From positions 163,061-227,060 of the forward strand of contig NZ_LMNA01000028.1 of the NCBI RefSeq assembly GCF_001422445.1: a DNA stretch of 64,000 bases, given 5' to 3'. The position numbers and the translations under genes are program-made. This DNA is from Pseudorhodoferax sp. Leaf274. Its GTDB lineage: Bacteria; Pseudomonadota; Gammaproteobacteria; Burkholderiales; Burkholderiaceae_C. Below, one piece after another: positions 1 through 11,098 of the stretch; positions within the stretch are counted from its first letter, which is position 1, and each line of letters begins with the position of its first letter. Below the pieces are notes generated by a model. The model had not been told where the DNA came from and made no database searches. It saw only the letters and a list, made by a program, of their open reading frames with translations.

Positions 1-29
1 AACCTCCAGCGCGTTGAAAGGGAAAGCGT

Positions 30-461
30 TCAGGCCTTGTCGACCATCAGCCGGTTGCCGACCACGCCGACCACGCGGTAGATGCCGGCCACGGGCGGCT
101 GTGCGGCGCGCTGCACCACGGTCCAGCGCGCGCCGCGGTAGTGTACGGACGCCGTGCCATCGGCATTCCAGCTGTCCACCGAGAGGACTTCGCCGATGTC
201 CAGGTTCATGTCGGGGTTGGCCGTGGCGCCGGCCCGGCGGCCGCGTGCGCTGCGCACGGCATACCAGATGGCGACGGCGCCGCCGCCGGCGATGGCGGCC
301 GTGGCGACCTGCCCGGTCAGGGCCAGGCCCAGATAGGCGGCCAGCGCCGCGGCCACGAAGCCCAGCGCGAGCATCAACAGGTAGAAGGTGCCGGTGAGCA
401 GTTCCAGCACGATGCAGGCACCGGCCAGGAGCCACCAGAAGGTCGAATCTGCGATGCCCAT
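30..461 (-). CDS. NfeD-like membrane protein
   Basis: A 143-residue protein with two or three hydrophobic segments in the first ~70 residues, then a soluble C-terminal part (from about residue 85) of the size and pattern of the OB-fold of NfeD proteins. NfeD proteins normally act in the membrane beside an SPFH/stomatin partner. The start at 461 is chosen over the longer reading because AAAGGAGG lies just upstream of that ATG. The last bases of the window in this direction (positions 1-10, read on the minus strand) contain GGAGG, which looks like the ribosome-binding site of the next gene, plausibly the SPFH partner. That partner is outside the window, so the pairing is inferred. Confidence 0.8.
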   Translation of the reverse strand: MGIADSTFWWLLAGACIVLELLTGTFYLLMLALGFVAAALAAYLGLALTGQVATAAIAGGGAVAIWYAVRSARGRRAGATANPDMNLDIGEVLSVDSWNADGTASVHYRGARWTVVQRAAQPPVAGIYRVVGVVGNRLMVDKA

Positions 462-582
462 GGCTGCGTGCCCTCCTTTGAATCCCGCGCATTGTGGGAC
501 AAAAGCCGCCGCGCTCATCGGGCCGTCATGCATTGTCCGTACACTTCGCGCCTTTCCATTTCAGCCTGGCCCGGAGCTGTCC

Positions 583-2934
583 ATGAAGTTTCGTTTCCCC
601 ATCGTCATCATCGACGAGGACTACCGCTCGGAGAACACCTCCGGCCTGGGCATCCGCGCGCTCGCCCAGGCCATCGAGAGCGAGGGCTTCGAGGTGCTGG
701 GTGTGACCAGCTATGGCGACCTGTCGCAGTTCGCCCAGCAGCAGAGCCGCGCCAGCGCCTTCATCCTGTCGATCGACGACGAGGAGTTCAGCGCCGGCCC
801 GGACCTCGATCCCGCGGTGCTGAACCTGCGCAAGTTCATCGAGGAGGTGCGCCGCAAGAACCTGGACGTGCCGATCTACGTGTACGGCGAGACCAAGACG
901 TCGCGGCACATGCCCAACGACATCCTGCGCGAGCTGCACGGCTTCATCCACATGTTCGAGGACACGCCGGAGTTCGTGGCGCGCCACATCATCCGCGAGG
1001 CCAAGAGCTACCTGGAGAGCGTGCAGCCGCCGTTCTTCAAGGCGCTGCTGGACTACGCCGAGGACGGCTCGTACTCCTGGCACTGCCCCGGCCACTCGGG
1101 CGGCGTGGCCTTCTTGAAGAGCCCGGTCGGCCAGATGTTCCACCAGTTCTTTGGCGAGAACATGCTGCGCGCCGACGTGTGCAATGCGGTCGAGGAACTG
1201 GGCCAGCTGCTGGACCACACCGGCCCGGTGGCCGAGAGCGAGCGCAACGCGGCGCGCATCTTCAACGCCGACCACTGCTTCTTCGTCACCAACGGAACCT
1301 CGACCTCCAACAAGATGGTCTGGCACCACACGGTGGCGCCGGGCGACGTGGTGGTGGTGGACCGCAACTGCCACAAGTCGATCCTGCACGCGATCATCAT
1401 GACGGGCGCAGTGCCCGTGTTCATGAAGCCCACGCGCAACCACTTCGGCATCATCGGCCCCATCCCGCAGAGCGAGTTCGAGCCCGCCGCGATCAAGGCC
1501 AAGATCCGCGCCAACCCGCTGCTGGCCGGCGTCGACGCCGACACCGTCAAGCCGCGCGTGATGACGGTCACGCAGTCCACCTACGACGGCGTGCTCTACA
1601 ACACCGAGACCATCAAGGGCCTGCTGGACGGCTACGTCGACACGCTGCACTTCGACGAGGCCTGGCTGCCGCACGCGGCCTTCCACCCCTTCTACGGCGC
1701 CTACCACGCCATGGGCAAGCGCCGCGCCCGGCCCAAGGAGTCGCTGGTGTTCGCCACCCAGTCCACGCACAAGCTGCTGGCCGGCATCAGCCAGGCCAGC
1801 CATGTGCTGGTGCAGGATTCGCAGCACCGCAAGCTGGACCGCCACCTGTTCAACGAGGCGTTCCTGATGCACACCTCCACGAGCCCGCAGTACGCCATCA
1901 TCGCCAGCTGCGACGTGGCCGCCGCGATGATGGAGCCGCCCGGCGGCACGGCGCTCGTGGAAGAAAGCATCCTGGAGGCGCTGGACTTCCGCCGCGCCAT
2001 GCGCCAGGTCGAGCGCGAGTTCGGCGCGCAGGAGTGGTGGTTCAAGGTCTGGGGCCCGGACGCGCTGGTCGAGGAGGGCGTGGGCACGGCCGACGACTGG
2101 ATCATCAAGGACGCCGCGGCCGCCAAGTGGCATGGCTTCGGCGACCTGGCGGACGGCTTCAACATGCTGGACCCGATCAAGTCCACCATCGTGACGCCGG
2201 GCCTGGACCTGGACGGCAAGTTCGCCGCCGAGGGCATCCCGGCCAGCATCGTCACCAAGTACCTGGCCGAGCACGGCATCATCGTGGAGAAGACGGGCCT
2301 GTACAGCTTCTTCATCATGTTCACCATCGGCATCACCAAGGGCCGCTGGAACACCATGCTGGCGGCGCTGCAGCAGTTCAAGGACGACTACGCCAAGAAC
2401 CAGCCGATGTGGCGCATCCTGCCGGAGTTCTGCCAGCAGCACCGCCGCTACGAGCGCATGGGCCTGCGCGACCTGTGCCAGCACGTGCACCAGCTCTACG
2501 CCAAGTACGACATCGCGCGGCTGACGACCGAGATGTACCTGTCGGACCTGACGCCCGCCATGAAGCCCAGCGATGCCTACGCCCACATCGCGCACCGCAA
2601 GACCCAGCGCGTGCCGATCGACGAGCTGGAAGGCCGCATCACGACCAGCCTGGTCACGCCGTACCCACCCGGCATTCCGCTGCTGATCCCGGGCGAGGTC
2701 TTCAACAAGAAGATCGTCGACTACCTGAAGTTCTCGCGCGAGTTCAACCTCCTGTGCCCGGGCTTCGAGACCGACATCCACGGGCTCGTGGAGGTGGAGG
2801 ACGAAACCGGCAAGGTGAGCTACTTCGCCGACTGCGTGGCCGAGGGCACGCCGATGTCCGAGGCCGAGAAGATCACGCGTGCCGAGGACATGATCCAGGT
2901 CGGCAACGACGGCCCGTACAGCCGCACGATCTGA
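583..2934 (+). CDS. PLP-dependent Orn/Lys/Arg decarboxylase (AdiA/CadA family)
   Basis: A 783-residue fold-type I PLP decarboxylase of the biodegradative arginine/lysine/ornithine family. An N-terminal response-regulator-like wing domain (about residues 1-135) precedes the catalytic core. The PLP-binding lysine is in STHKLL (Lys397), with the aspartate of LHFDEAW upstream of it. Family members decarboxylate a basic amino acid to a diamine, consuming a proton, which supports acid resistance or polyamine supply. Which substrate is used cannot be read from sequence; the usual annotation in this order is arginine/lysine/ornithine decarboxylase. The start follows GGAG. The stop lies one base from the convergent ligase stop. 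No antiporter gene is adjacent. Confidence 0.88.
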   Translation: MKFRFPIVIIDEDYRSENTSGLGIRALAQAIESEGFEVLGVTSYGDLSQFAQQQSRASAFILSIDDEEFSAGPDLDPAVLNLRKFIEEVRRKNLDVPIYVYGETKTSRHMPNDILRELHGFIHMFEDTPEFVARHIIREAKSYLESVQPPFFKALLDYAEDGSYSWHCPGHSGGVAFLKSPVGQMFHQFFGENMLRADVCNAVEELGQLLDHTGPVAESERNAARIFNADHCFFVTNGTSTSNKMVWHHTVAPGDVVVVDRNCHKSILHAIIMTGAVPVFMKPTRNHFGIIGPIPQSEFEPAAIKAKIRANPLLAGVDADTVKPRVMTVTQSTYDGVLYNTETIKGLLDGYVDTLHFDEAWLPHAAFHPFYGAYHAMGKRRARPKESLVFATQSTHKLLAGISQASHVLVQDSQHRKLDRHLFNEAFLMHTSTSPQYAIIASCDVAAAMMEPPGGTALVEESILEALDFRRAMRQVEREFGAQEWWFKVWGPDALVEEGVGTADDWIIKDAAAAKWHGFGDLADGFNMLDPIKSTIVTPGLDLDGKFAAEGIPASIVTKYLAEHGIIVEKTGLYSFFIMFTIGITKGRWNTMLAALQQFKDDYAKNQPMWRILPEFCQQHRRYERMGLRDLCQHVHQLYAKYDIARLTTEMYLSDLTPAMKPSDAYAHIAHRKTQRVPIDELEGRITTSLVTPYPPGIPLLIPGEVFNKKIVDYLKFSREFNLLCPGFETDIHGLVEVEDETGKVSYFADCVAEGTPMSEAEKITRAEDMIQVGNDGPYSRTI

Positions 2935-2935
2935 G

Positions 2936-3817
2936 TCAGCCGTCGCTGCGCACGCGCAGGAAGCGCGCGTGGCGCGGCAGGCCGCTGGCGTTCAGGCCGT
3001 TGTAGCGGTAGGTGACCAGGCTGCCGAGGGGCGGCGGGTCAGCCCGCTGCGCGTCCGTGAAGCCACCGCCGAGCTTGAAGCGCCGGCCCTCGCCGGTCTC
3101 CACCAGCAAGGCGCCCAGCCGGCCGGCGTGCCGCCCCTGGCCGGGCAGGTGCCCGACCACGCGGGCCTCGGCATCGTCGTAGGGCTTGAACTTGAGCAGG
3201 TCGTCGCTGCGCTCGCTGCGGTAGGGCGCGGTGCCCAGGTGCAGCATGAGGCCCTCGCCGCCATCCCGGACGATCTGGTCGAGCCGGGCCTGCAAGGCCG
3301 CGTGCGTGCCGGCGCGCTGCTGCGGCACGGCGACGATCCATGGCGCGCCGGCGATGGGCAGCAGTTGGCGCAGCCGCGCGAGGCGGTGGTCGAAGTCGCC
3401 GGGTTCGGCCGGCAGGTCGAACACCATGAAGCGCAGGGTGCGCCAGGCCGCATCCGTGGGCTGCTGGCTGCGCACGGTGGACAGCGCATGTTCGAAGCGG
3501 CCGCGGCCGGCCCAGAGTTCGCCGTCCAGCGGCATGGCGGGCAGCGGGGCCGTGAACCAGGCCGGTGCGGCAACGCGTTCGCCACCGCGTGTCCACAGCG
3601 CCTGCCCGTCCCAGTAGCCGCGCAGGCCGTCGTACTTCTCGCTGACCCAGTAGCCGGCCAGCGGCATGCCGCGCCGGTAGACGTTGGCCAGCATGAGCCT
3701 GGGCGGTGCCGCCCAGGCGGGCAGCCACGCGCTGCCCAGCGCCGCGAGCAGCAGCGCGCGGCGGCGCTTATTCGCCGTCGATGCCGCCCACGACCTGGCT
3801 GAAGCCGCCGTCGACAT
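2936..3817 (-). CDS. ligE: Exported ATP-dependent DNA ligase (LigE type)
   Basis: A minimal ATP-dependent ligase with the nucleotidyltransferase motifs in order: [13 protein letters not shown] (motif I, adenylated lysine), LDGELW (III), GGEGLM (IV) and [12 protein letters not shown] (V), followed by a short OB-like domain. The N-terminus holds a basic KRRR stretch and then a hydrophobic run ending WAAPP, a likely signal peptide, as in periplasmic LigE proteins of Neisseria and relatives. LigE is thought to act on incoming or extracellular DNA. The start is uncertain: the ATG at 3817 lies about 50 nt inside the fabI 3' end and gives 293 residues, so the gene is probably translated together with fabI. 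Confidence 0.82.
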   Translation of the reverse strand: MSTAASARSWAASTANKRRRALLLAALGSAWLPAWAAPPRLMLANVYRRGMPLAGYWVSEKYDGLRGYWDGQALWTRGGERVAAPAWFTAPLPAMPLDGELWAGRGRFEHALSTVRSQQPTDAAWRTLRFMVFDLPAEPGDFDHRLARLRQLLPIAGAPWIVAVPQQRAGTHAALQARLDQIVRDGGEGLMLHLGTAPYRSERSDDLLKFKPYDDAEARVVGHLPGQGRHAGRLGALLVETGEGRRFKLGGGFTDAQRADPPPLGSLVTYRYNGLNASGLPRHARFLRVRSDG

Positions 3818-4553
3818 AGGTGATCTCGGCCGTGACGCCGCCGGCCAGGTCCGACAGCAGGAATGCCGCCACGTTGCCCACATCCTCGATGGTCACGTTG
3901 CGGCGGATGGGCGAGACCGCGGCCACGGCGGGCAGCAGCTTGCCGAAGCCCTTGATGCCGCTGGCGGCCAGGGTCTTGATGGGGCCGGCGCTGACGCCGT
4001 TGACGCGGATGCCCTTGGGGCCCAGCGAGCCGGCCAGGTAGCGCACGGATGCTTCGAGCGAGGCCTTGGCCAGGCCCATGGTGTTGTAGTTGGGCACGGT
4101 GCGCACGGCGCCCAGGTAGGTCAGCGTGAGCAACGCCGACTTGTCGCTGAGGTAGGGCAGGGCGGCCTTCGCCATGGCCGGGAAGCTGTAGGCGCTGATG
4201 TCGTGCGCGATCTTGAACGCCTCGCGCGACAAGCCTTCGAGGAAGTCGCCGGCAATCGCCTCGCGCGGCGCGAAGCCGATGCTGTGCACGAAGCCGTCGA
4301 ATCGGGGCCAGACCGCACCGAGGTCTTCGAACAGCTTGGCGATCTGCGCGTCGTCGCCCACGTCGCAGTCGAAGATCAGCTTGGAATCGAAGTCGGCAGC
4401 GAACTCGGTGATGCGGTCCTTGAAGCGCTCGCCCACGTAGCTGAAGGCCAGTTCGGCGCCTTGTGCGTGGCAAGCCTTGGCGATGCCGTAGGCGATGGAG
4501 CGGTTGGACAGCACGCCGGTGATCAGCAGCTTCTTGCCAGTCAGAAATCCCAT
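3768..4553 (-). CDS. fabI: Enoyl-[acyl-carrier-protein] reductase (NADH)
   Basis: A 261-residue SDR-superfamily reductase for the last step of each fatty-acid elongation cycle. It begins [20 protein letters not shown], the FabI-type nucleotide-binding start. The catalytic pair is seen as Y-x6-K in [10 protein letters not shown], after the upstream FabI-type tyrosine in LTYLGA. The length matches E. coli FabI (262 residues). The ATG at 4553 is preferred because the extra upstream residues of the open frame do not resemble FabI. Its 3' end overlaps the start of the LigE-type ligase in another frame. It is divergent from yejA. Confidence 0.96.
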   Translation of the reverse strand: MGFLTGKKLLITGVLSNRSIAYGIAKACHAQGAELAFSYVGERFKDRITEFAADFDSKLIFDCDVGDDAQIAKLFEDLGAVWPRFDGFVHSIGFAPREAIAGDFLEGLSREAFKIAHDISAYSFPAMAKAALPYLSDKSALLTLTYLGAVRTVPNYNTMGLAKASLEASVRYLAGSLGPKGIRVNGVSAGPIKTLAASGIKGFGKLLPAVAAVSPIRRNVTIEDVGNVAAFLLSDLAGGVTAEITYVDGGFSQVVGGIDGE

Positions 4554-4648
4554 GTGGTTCGGTCTCGTTCGTTGCGACGTTTGCCTGCGTTCGGCCATCC
4601 GTTCAGGGTTTATCCGAAGGCGCAAAGCGATTGGTGCAGAATTGTCGC

Positions 4649-6445
4649 ATGCGATTTCTGTGGCTCTGGTTGGCATTCGCGGCGTGTGCGCCGGCCTGGG
4701 GAGCCCACGCTTACGCGCAGTTCGGCGACATCAAGTACGGACCGGACTTCAGCCACTTCTCCTATGTGAATCCTGAGGCGCCCAAGGGCGGCGAGATCCG
4801 CATGGTGCCGCCGACGCGGCCGACCAATTTCGACAAGTTCAATCCGTTCACGCTGAAGGGCACGGCGCCCTACGGCATCGGCGGGCTGCTGTTCGAAAGC
4901 CTGCTGACCGGCAACATGGAGGAGCCGACCACGGCCTATGGCCTGTTGGCCGAAGACGTGGAGGTGGCGGCCGACAAGCTCTCGGCCACGTTCCGCATCA
5001 ACCCCAAGGCGCGCTTTCACGACGGCTCGCCGGTGCAGGCGGCCGACGTGGTGCATTCGTACGAGATGCTGGTCGGCAAGCTCGCGGCGCCGCAGTACCG
5101 CGTGATCTACGCCGAGGTGAAGCGCGTGCGCGCGCTGTCCGAGCGCGAGGTGCGTTTCGAGTTCGCCAATCCCAACGCCGAGCTACCGCTGGTGGTGGGC
5201 GGCATGGCGGTGTTCAGCCGCCACTGGGGTGGCGGCAAGCCCTTCGACCAGATCACGACCGATGTGCCGATCGCGTCCGGCCCCTACAAGATCGCCAACC
5301 CGCGCCTGGGCCGCGACATCACCTACCAGCGCGACCCGGCGTACTGGGGCAGGGACCTCGCGGTGCGGCGCGGCCAGTTCAACTTCGACCGCATCGTCTA
5401 CAAGATCTACCTGGACGAGACGGCGCGTTTCGAAGGGCTCAAGGCCGGCGAGATCGACTTCATGCGCGAGTTCACCTCGCGCAACTGGGCACGGCAGTAC
5501 TACGGCCCGCAGTTCGACCGCGGCGACCTGGTCAAGCGCGCGTTCGAGAACCGCAACCCGGGCGACTTCCAGGGCTTCGTGTTCAACCTGCGCAAGGACA
5601 AGTTCAAGGATGTGCGCGTGCGCCAGGCCATCGGGCTGGCCTACGACTTCGAATGGCTCAACCGCCAGATGTTCTACAACCTGTACCAGCGCGTGCAGGG
5701 CTGGTTTCCGAACAGCGAGTTCCACGCCGATGGCCTGCCCGGGCCGGACGAGCTGGCGCTGATGGAGCCGCTGCGCGCCAAGCTGCGGCCCGAGACCTTC
5801 GGCCCCGCGCTGGTCTCGCCCAGCACCGCGCCGCCGGGCAGCCTGCGTGAGAACCTGCGCCAGGCCCAGCGGCTGCTGGCCGAGGCGGGCTGGACCTACC
5901 GCGATGGCGCGCTGCGCAACGCCAAGGGCGAGCCGTTCACCATCGAGCTGCTGAACGACCAGCCGGGGCTGATCCGCGTGATCACGCCGCTGCAGGGCAG
6001 CCTGCGCAAGCTCGGCATCGAGATGACGTTCCGCACGGTCGATTTCTCGCTCTCGCAGCAGCGCATGGACGGCTTCGACTTCGAGATGACGACGATCCGC
6101 CTGCCGGGCACGTCTGCGCCGGGCGGCGAACTCATCGAGCGCTTCGGCTCCGAGGCGGCCAAGACCAATGGCTCTTCCAACATCTGGGGCATCGCCGATC
6201 CGGGTGTGGACGCGATCGTGGCCAAGGTGGTGGCCGCCACCACGCGGCCCGAGCTGGCCACCGCCATGCGCGTGCTCGACCGCGTGCTTTCCTACGGTTA
6301 CTACACGATCCCGCAGTACTACGGCAGCCCGTTCCTGATCGGCTACTGGCCCAAGCGCTTCGTGCTGCCCGAGACCATCCCGCCCTACTACGATGCCGGC
6401 ACCTGGGCCGCGTCGACCTGGTGGGCGTCCGAAACCAACAAGTGA
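4649..6445 (+). CDS. yejA: Peptide/microcin-C-type ABC transporter substrate-binding protein
   Basis: A 598-residue family-5 extracellular solute-binding protein with a signal peptide ([21 protein letters not shown]). The opening after cleavage ([20 protein letters not shown]) is typical of YejA. It is the periplasmic receptor for the YejBEF importer encoded directly downstream, which in E. coli takes up microcin C and small peptides. The ATG at 4649 is chosen because it starts the signal peptide; the ribosome-binding site is weak. The gap to yejB is 15 nt, so the four genes read as one operon. Confidence 0.93.
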   Translation: MRFLWLWLAFAACAPAWGAHAYAQFGDIKYGPDFSHFSYVNPEAPKGGEIRMVPPTRPTNFDKFNPFTLKGTAPYGIGGLLFESLLTGNMEEPTTAYGLLAEDVEVAADKLSATFRINPKARFHDGSPVQAADVVHSYEMLVGKLAAPQYRVIYAEVKRVRALSEREVRFEFANPNAELPLVVGGMAVFSRHWGGGKPFDQITTDVPIASGPYKIANPRLGRDITYQRDPAYWGRDLAVRRGQFNFDRIVYKIYLDETARFEGLKAGEIDFMREFTSRNWARQYYGPQFDRGDLVKRAFENRNPGDFQGFVFNLRKDKFKDVRVRQAIGLAYDFEWLNRQMFYNLYQRVQGWFPNSEFHADGLPGPDELALMEPLRAKLRPETFGPALVSPSTAPPGSLRENLRQAQRLLAEAGWTYRDGALRNAKGEPFTIELLNDQPGLIRVITPLQGSLRKLGIEMTFRTVDFSLSQQRMDGFDFEMTTIRLPGTSAPGGELIERFGSEAAKTNGSSNIWGIADPGVDAIVAKVVAATTRPELATAMRVLDRVLSYGYYTIPQYYGSPFLIGYWPKRFVLPETIPPYYDAGTWAASTWWASETNK

Positions 6446-6460
6446 GCGAGGCGACGACGC

Positions 6461-7495
6461 GTGGCAGCCTATATCTTCAAGCGTCTATTGCTGATGCTGC
6501 CCACGCTGTTCGGCGTGTTGCTGTTGACCTTCGTGGTGATCCAGTTCGTGCCGGGCGGGCCGGTGGAGCAGATGGTGTCGCAGCTGCAGGGGCGCGATTC
6601 CGGCGGCGAGGGTGCAGCCGCCAGCGGCGCCGGCTACCGCGGCCGCCAGGGCCTGGACCCCAAGCGCATCGAGGAGATCAAGGCCTTCTACGGCTTTGAC
6701 AAGCCGGCGCCCGAGCGCTTCTGGCAGATGCTCAAGTCCTTCGCGCGGTTCGATTTGGGCCAGAGCTTCTACCAGCGCAAGGGCGTCTGGGAACTCATCA
6801 AGGAGAAGATGCCGGTGTCCATCAGCCTGGGCTTGTGGACCTTCTTCATCAGCTACCTCATCGCCGTGCCGCTGGGCGTGGCCAAGGCCGTGCGCGCGGG
6901 CTCGCGCTTCGATTTCCTGACGACGCTGGTCGTGCTGGTGGGCTATGCGATCCCCGGGTTCGTGCTGGGCGTGGCGCTGCTGGTGGTCTTCGGCGGGCAG
7001 CTGCAGTGGTTCCCGCTGCGCGGGCTGGTCTCGTCGAACTGGGAGCAGCTGTCATGGGGGGCGCGCATCGTCGACTACCTCTGGCACATCACGCTGCCGG
7101 TGACGGCCATGGTGCTGGGCAGCTTCGCCGTGACGGCCATGCTGACCAAGAACTCGTTCCTGGAAGAGATCCGCAAGCAGTACGTGCTGACGGCCCGCGC
7201 CAAGGGCCTGGACGAGCGCCGCGTGCTGTGGAAGCACGTGTTCCGCAACGCGCTGATCCCCATCATCACGGGCTTTCCGGCGGCCTTCATCGGCGCGTTC
7301 TTCACGGGTTCGCTGCTGATCGAGACGCTGTTCTCGCTCGACGGTCTGGGACTGCTGAGCTATGAGAGCGTGATCCGGCGCGACTACCCGGTGGTGCTGG
7401 GCACCTTGTTCTTCTTCACGCTGATCGGGCTCGTGACCAAGCTGATCAGCGACCTGTCCTATGTGCTGGTCGATCCACGGGTGAAATTTGACTAG
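6461..7495 (+). CDS. yejB: ABC transporter permease YejB
   Basis: A 344-residue inner-membrane permease with a first helix at the N-terminus (YIFKRLLLMLPTLFGVLLLT), a periplasmic loop rich in Gly/Ala around residues 45-70, and the binding-protein-dependent permease domain carrying the EAA-like loop (LTARAKGLDERRVLWKH). It pairs with YejE to form the channel of the YejABEF importer. The start is a GTG at 6461 behind GAGGCG. Its 3' end overlaps the likely TTG start of yejE. Confidence 0.93.
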   Translation: MAAYIFKRLLLMLPTLFGVLLLTFVVIQFVPGGPVEQMVSQLQGRDSGGEGAAASGAGYRGRQGLDPKRIEEIKAFYGFDKPAPERFWQMLKSFARFDLGQSFYQRKGVWELIKEKMPVSISLGLWTFFISYLIAVPLGVAKAVRAGSRFDFLTTLVVLVGYAIPGFVLGVALLVVFGGQLQWFPLRGLVSSNWEQLSWGARIVDYLWHITLPVTAMVLGSFAVTAMLTKNSFLEEIRKQYVLTARAKGLDERRVLWKHVFRNALIPIITGFPAAFIGAFFTGSLLIETLFSLDGLGLLSYESVIRRDYPVVLGTLFFFTLIGLVTKLISDLSYVLVDPRVKFD

Positions 7496-8576
7496 CAGCA
7501 CCATGCCCCCCACGGCAGCGGCGCCAGCGCCGGTGCCGGCGCCCGAACCGCGCCACCTCTCGCCTGGCCGCCGCGCCTGGCAACGCTTTCGCCGCAACAA
7601 GCTGGGTTTCTACAGCCTGGTGATCTTCTGCACGCTGGTGGTGCTGAGCCTGTTCGCCGAGGTGCTGTCCACCGACAAGCCGCTCGTCGTGCGCTACGAG
7701 GGCCAGACCTACTTCCCGATCTGGCAGGACCACTCGGAGAAGGTGTTCGGCGGCGACTTCGAGAGCCCGGCCGACTACCTGGACCCCTTCATCCGCGAAC
7801 GCATCACGGGCGGCGGCAACTGGGCCGTCTATGCGCCCAACCCCTACGGCCCACGCACGCTGAACTACTTCGCCAGCAAGCCCAACCCGGCCGCACCGTC
7901 GACCGAGAACTTCTTCGGCACCGACGACCGCGGCCGCGACCTGCTGGCCCAGCTGATCTATGGATTCCGCGTGAGCGTGCTGTTCGCGCTGGCGCTGACC
8001 GCGATCGGCGTGGTGCTGGGCATCGTCACCGGCGCCATCCAGGGCTACTTCGGCGGCAGGACGGACCTGGCGTTCCAGCGCTTCATCGAGATCTGGGGCT
8101 CCATGCCCGAGCTGTACCTGCTCATCATCTTCAGCGCCATCTTCGCGCCCAGCGTGTCGCTGCTGCTGGTGCTGCTCTCGCTGTTCGGCTGGATGGGGCT
8201 GTCGGACTACGTGCGGGCCGAGTTCCTGCGCAATCGGCAGATGGACTATGTGCGCTCGGCGCGCGCGCTGGGCGTGTCCAGCGTGCAGATCATGTGGCGC
8301 CACATCCTGCCCAACTCCATGGTGCCGGTCGTGACCTTCCTGCCCTTTCGCATGAGCGCGGCCATTCTCGCGCTGACCTCGCTCGACTTCCTGGGCCTGG
8401 GCGTGCCGCCCGGCACGCCCTCGCTGGGCGAGCTGCTGAGCCAGGGCAAGGCCAACATCGACGCCTGGTGGATCTCCATGTGCACCTTCGGCGTGCTGGT
8501 GCTCACGCTGCTGCTGCTCACCTTCATGGGCGACGCGCTGCGCGATGCGCTCGATCCGCGAAAGGCCGAGAAATGA
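7488..8576 (+). CDS. yejE: ABC transporter permease YejE
   Basis: A 362-residue permease of the DppC/OppC group with an N-terminal proline/alanine-rich tail, a first helix at about residues 40-58, a long periplasmic loop, and an EAA loop (VRSARALGVSSVQIMWRH). It is the partner of YejB. Two starts are possible: TTG at 7488, which overlaps the yejB stop and suits translational coupling, or ATG at 7503. Neither has a strong Shine-Dalgarno sequence. The 73-nt gap to yejF begins with a short repeat related to ones at the truB and eptA starts. Confidence 0.9.
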   Translation: MTSSTMPPTAAAPAPVPAPEPRHLSPGRRAWQRFRRNKLGFYSLVIFCTLVVLSLFAEVLSTDKPLVVRYEGQTYFPIWQDHSEKVFGGDFESPADYLDPFIRERITGGGNWAVYAPNPYGPRTLNYFASKPNPAAPSTENFFGTDDRGRDLLAQLIYGFRVSVLFALALTAIGVVLGIVTGAIQGYFGGRTDLAFQRFIEIWGSMPELYLLIIFSAIFAPSVSLLLVLLSLFGWMGLSDYVRAEFLRNRQMDYVRSARALGVSSVQIMWRHILPNSMVPVVTFLPFRMSAAILALTSLDFLGLGVPPGTPSLGELLSQGKANIDAWWISMCTFGVLVLTLLLLTFMGDALRDALDPRKAEK

Positions 8577-8649
8577 GCGCCGTGCCGGGCCGTTCCGAAC
8601 AAGCCCGCTCCCGCCTGGCGGGACAGGCCGCAGTCAGAAGGGTGCGCCG

Positions 8650-10284
<1,635 letters not shown>

Positions 10285-10306
10285 AATGCGCGCTTCACGA
10301 CCAAAT

Positions 10307-10335
10307 GGGCGGGTAGCTACCGGCCCTTTTTTTTT
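10307..10335 (+). terminator. Intrinsic terminator after yejF
   Basis: A GC-rich hairpin (GGGC...GCCC, one internal mismatch, then a GGTAGCTACC core) is followed directly by nine T residues. It separates the yej operon from rimP-nusA-infB. A TTGACG at 10355 resembles a -35 box for the next operon, but no convincing -10 follows it. Confidence 0.8.
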
Positions 10336-10444
10336 GGCCGCTTGATTTTGGGGATTGACGCAGGCACATAGGGCAAGTAGGCGCTTGTGCCTGGTTTGCG
10401 TCGATCGCGTTGTTGGTGTCGGTTGTTTGGGTTGAAGGAGAGCC

Positions 10445-11044
10445 GTGGCATTGCAGGAGCTGGTGACCAAGACTGTCGAAGGTCTGGGATACGACTTGGT
10501 GGAGATCGAGCGCTCCGCTGGCGGCTTGCTGCGCATCACGATCGACCATCCCTGGGTGCCGGGTACCGGCAAGGGCGCCGAGCAGTTCATCACGGTGGAA
10601 GACTGCGAGAAGGTCACGCGCCAGCTGCAATTCGGCCTGGAGGTCGAGGGCGTGGAGTACCGCCGGCTCGAGGTGTCCTCGCCCGGCATCGACCGCCCGC
10701 TGCGCAAGGAAGCCGATTTCCAGCGCTTCGCCGGCGAGCTGGTCGACCTGACGCTCAAGGCCCCGCTGGGTGCCGCGGCGGGTGGCCAGGTGGCGCCGAC
10801 CCGCAAGAAGTTCCGCGGCCGCCTCGAGCGTGCCGAAGCCGTGCAGGCCGATGCGCCGGCGCAGTGGCAACTGCTGTGGAGCGAGGAGCCGCCCGCACCC
10901 AAGCCCGGGCAGAAGCCCTCGCGCAAGAAGCTCGACCTGCCGGTGCATGTGCTGGGCTTCACGCTGGACGAACTGCGCGACGCCCGCTTGGCGCCGGTGG
11001 TGAATTTCAAGGGCCGCGGCAACAGCGCGGCCACCGAAGAATGA
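10445..11044 (+). CDS. rimP: Ribosome maturation factor RimP
   Basis: A 199-residue protein needed for maturation of the 30S subunit. The start is a GTG behind GAAGGAGAG. The N-terminal alpha/beta domain carries the RimP hallmark LEVSSPGIDRPL, and the C-terminal SH3-like part ends near residue 190. It is somewhat longer than E. coli RimP (about 150 residues) because of a Lys/Pro-rich insertion near residues 140-165, which is common in this family of bacteria. First gene of the conserved rimP-nusA-infB cluster. Confidence 0.96.
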   Translation: MALQELVTKTVEGLGYDLVEIERSAGGLLRITIDHPWVPGTGKGAEQFITVEDCEKVTRQLQFGLEVEGVEYRRLEVSSPGIDRPLRKEADFQRFAGELVDLTLKAPLGAAAGGQVAPTRKKFRGRLERAEAVQADAPAQWQLLWSEEPPAPKPGQKPSRKKLDLPVHVLGFTLDELRDARLAPVVNFKGRGNSAATEE

Positions 11045-11098
11045 AGGGACGCCCCAGGATGTCCCCGCAACGAATGAAGACTGCAGGAGAAGCATGAC

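Noticed and set aside
8601..8649. A small gene in the yejE-yejF gap (MSAVPGRSEQ-like frame).
   Set aside because: It is the translation of the short dispersed repeat, lacks family resemblance and simply fuses in frame to yejF.
10355..10383. A sigma-70 promoter for rimP from TTGACG.
   Set aside because: No acceptable -10 hexamer at 16-18 nt spacing; left as an unassigned possibility.
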